Assembly (NCBI GenBank): GCA_910587995.1
Contig: CAJUNS010000051.1
Span: 1 to 6,619, forward strand
Reading direction: 5' to 3'
Source of the DNA: an uncultured Oscillospiraceae bacterium
Lineage (GTDB): Bacteria; Bacillota_A; Clostridia; Oscillospirales; Acutalibacteraceae
Length of the DNA: 6,619 bases
The notes beneath the pieces were generated by a model. The model worked only from the letters and a program-made list of their open reading frames with translations. It was not told where the DNA came from and did not search any database. The translations under genes and the position numbers were made by a program. Each line of letters starts with the position of its first letter. Positions within the stretch are counted from its first letter, which is position 1. Below are positions 5,611-6,619 of the stretch, in pieces.

Positions 5611-5660
5611 AAAAGGAACCATCCAAAGACATGGGATAAGCCTTTGGATGGTTCCTTTTT
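5611..5660. terminator. bidirectional terminator between the regulator and sleB-like genes
   Basis: Arms 5611-5628 and 5642-5659 form a perfect 18-pair stem around a 13-base loop. On the plus strand it ends in five T (5656-5660); on the minus strand four T and a further TC-rich run follow. It starts 25 bases after the regulator's stop codon and six bases after the convergent hydrolase stop, so it should serve both. Confidence 0.92.
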
Positions 5661-5664
5661 GTGT

Positions 5665-6360
5665 CTAAATGGCAAAATTGTGCGCCCCAATTACCGCCAC
5701 CACCTGCCGGGACCAGATCCATTTATTTGTGGTCTTAGCCGGATTATAATAATAGATGGCCCCGCCGGTAGGGTCGCTGCCGTTAATGGCCTCCCGGGCG
5801 GCGGTATAGGCGGAGTCTGCCACCGGAGCGTTCACGCCCCCGTCATACAAGCAGGAGAAAGCGCCTTCCTGATAGATGACCCCGGAGAGAGTATTGGGAA
5901 AGGAGGGGTGGGCGATGCGGTTCATAATCACCGCCCCCACGGCCACCTGGCCCTGGTAGGGCTCTCCCCGTGACTCCGCGGAAATAATGGTGGCCAGCAG
6001 CTGCACGTCTCCTTCAGAAAAGCCGCCGAAGCCCCCGCCAGAGCCTCCCCCGCCGGTAAGGCCCAGGGCCTCCAGAGTTTTGGGCCCGGCAATGCCGTCA
6101 TCGTCCAGGCCATAATCCCGCTGAAAAGAGATAACGGCGTTTTTCGTCTGGGTCCCATAAATGCCATCCGCCTTGCCGGGGTTGTAGCCCAGCTCTTGCA
6201 GGCGCTGCTGAATTTGCGTCACCTCGCCGCCTGTGGAGCCATATTTCGAAAGAGCCCGGGAGGTCCCGGAGGAGAGCATGGCAAAGATCATTAAATTAAT
6301 TAGAACAACCAGCATCCCCCGCCAGAGGAAAAGAAAAGTCCTTTTCTGCTTCAAATTCAT
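5665..6360 (-). CDS. sleB: SleB-type spore cortex-lytic hydrolase
   Basis: A 231-residue cell-wall hydrolase. An N-terminal basic stretch and one hydrophobic helix (about 10-31) form a signal peptide or membrane anchor. A peptidoglycan-binding domain of the PG_binding_1 type covers about 43-100 (VTQIQQRLQELGYNPGKADG, then GIYGTQTKNAVISFQ). A Gly/Ser linker (103-113) leads to the Hydrolase_2 (SleB/CwlJ) domain at about 115-231. Its AESRGEP motif (128-134) contains the expected catalytic Glu129, and the VGAVIMNRI and WIWSRQV regions are intact. In the family the enzyme is a lytic transglycosylase that acts on muramic-lactam cortex peptidoglycan during germination. The usual partner gene ypeB is not adjacent downstream. 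The ATG has GGGAGG with a nine-base gap. No convincing sigma-G promoter was found upstream. A role in vegetative wall turnover is the alternative. Confidence 0.88.
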   Translation of the reverse strand: MNLKQKRTFLFLWRGMLVVLINLMIFAMLSSGTSRALSKYGSTGGEVTQIQQRLQELGYNPGKADGIYGTQTKNAVISFQRDYGLDDDGIAGPKTLEALGLTGGGGSGGGFGGFSEGDVQLLATIISAESRGEPYQGQVAVGAVIMNRIAHPSFPNTLSGVIYQEGAFSCLYDGGVNAPVADSAYTAAREAINGSDPTGGAIYYYNPAKTTNKWIWSRQVVAVIGAHNFAI

Positions 6361-6505
6361 AAGGCCCGTCCTCCCTTCTGTGTCTATCTTTACGCGGGGA
6401 GAGGAAAACTATGCCTGGAAAGAAATGGCGGCTCTCAATCAATCATCCGTATATTGGAAAAAGAAGAGGGCACACTACAGGATATAGATGGAAAAAGGGG
6501 GAGCG
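6361..6505. other. spacer upstream of sleB, no supported gene
   Basis: The left end carries the ribosome site and leader of the minus-strand sleB-like gene. On the plus strand an ATG at 6411 with GGGAGAGG six bases upstream opens a frame that stays open to the window edge, but its AGA/GGA/AAA-rich codons are unlike the GC-ending codons of the neighbours. It also runs through the A-tract promoter at 6506-6565, so I do not call it a gene. Confidence 0.4.
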
Positions 6506-6565
6506 AAAAAAACTCGAAAAAACTCGAAAAAAGGTGTTGACTTTTGGCCTGGTCCGTGGTATTAT
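6506..6565 (+). promoter_or_regulatory. very strong promoter with phased A-tract UP element, probably for an rRNA operon
   Basis: TTGACT (6537-6542) and TATTAT (6560-6565) are separated by 17 bases. Directly upstream are three A-runs (6506-6512, 6517-6522, 6527-6532) joined by CTCG, repeating every 10-11 bases; they cover about -66 to -40, the place of an UP element. In-phase A-tracts bend DNA. Such an arrangement marks stable-RNA promoters in Firmicutes. Transcription would start near 6571 and run out of the window through a purine-rich leader. The rRNA identity is inferred, since no rRNA sequence is inside the window. Confidence 0.75.
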
Positions 6566-6619
6566 AGTCAAGCGCTCGAGAGAGGGAGCCGAAAGCGGAG
6601 GCGGTAAGCGGAAGCGGAC

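Noticed and set aside
6386..6460. Possible sigma-G promoter for the sleB-like gene
   Set aside because: A GCATA -35-like word is present but no CATnnTA-type -10 follows at the right distance.

Overview
The window looks like a chromosomal segment of a moderately GC-rich, spore-forming Clostridia member, probably near the Oscillospiraceae/Flavonifractor group. The grounds are a SleB-type cortex hydrolase, tRNA genes with encoded CCA ends, sigma-A promoters close to TTGACA/TATAAT, purine-rich Shine-Dalgarno (SD) sites, and a guaB product very like that of Bacillus. The taxonomic call is inference. No mobile element, CRISPR array or rRNA body is seen.

Layout, left to right. Positions 85-3000 are all on the minus strand. 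Reading in the transcription direction, the order is guaB (IMP dehydrogenase) with its own promoter and a very strong terminator, a small Cro/CI-type regulator, a tRNA-Met/tRNA-Glu pair with a consensus promoter and a terminator, and a small predicted lipoprotein. Divergent from guaB, on the plus strand, a consensus promoter drives a 12-helix MFS transporter. It is followed by an AraC-type regulator fused to a GyrI-like ligand-binding domain. A convergent gene for a spore-cortex-lytic SleB-type hydrolase shares a long bidirectional terminator with the regulator gene. At the right edge a very strong plus-strand promoter, preceded by three A-tracts at about 10-bp spacing, points out of the window and probably drives a stable-RNA (rRNA) operon.

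The most interesting locus is the AraC/GyrI gene and its leader (about 4577-5586). The leader can form a 12-bp hairpin whose 3' arm is also a perfect 8-base complement of the gene's own SD, while its 5' arm repeats the SD sequence. This looks like a two-state translational switch. Inside the gene, at the junction between the DNA-binding and ligand-binding domains, lies a near-perfect SD followed by an in-frame GTG. The gene could therefore also make a free ligand-binding domain, as Streptomyces tipA makes TipAS. With the transporter just upstream, the simplest model is a small-molecule sensing and efflux unit with unusual post-transcriptional control. This is inference from sequence only.
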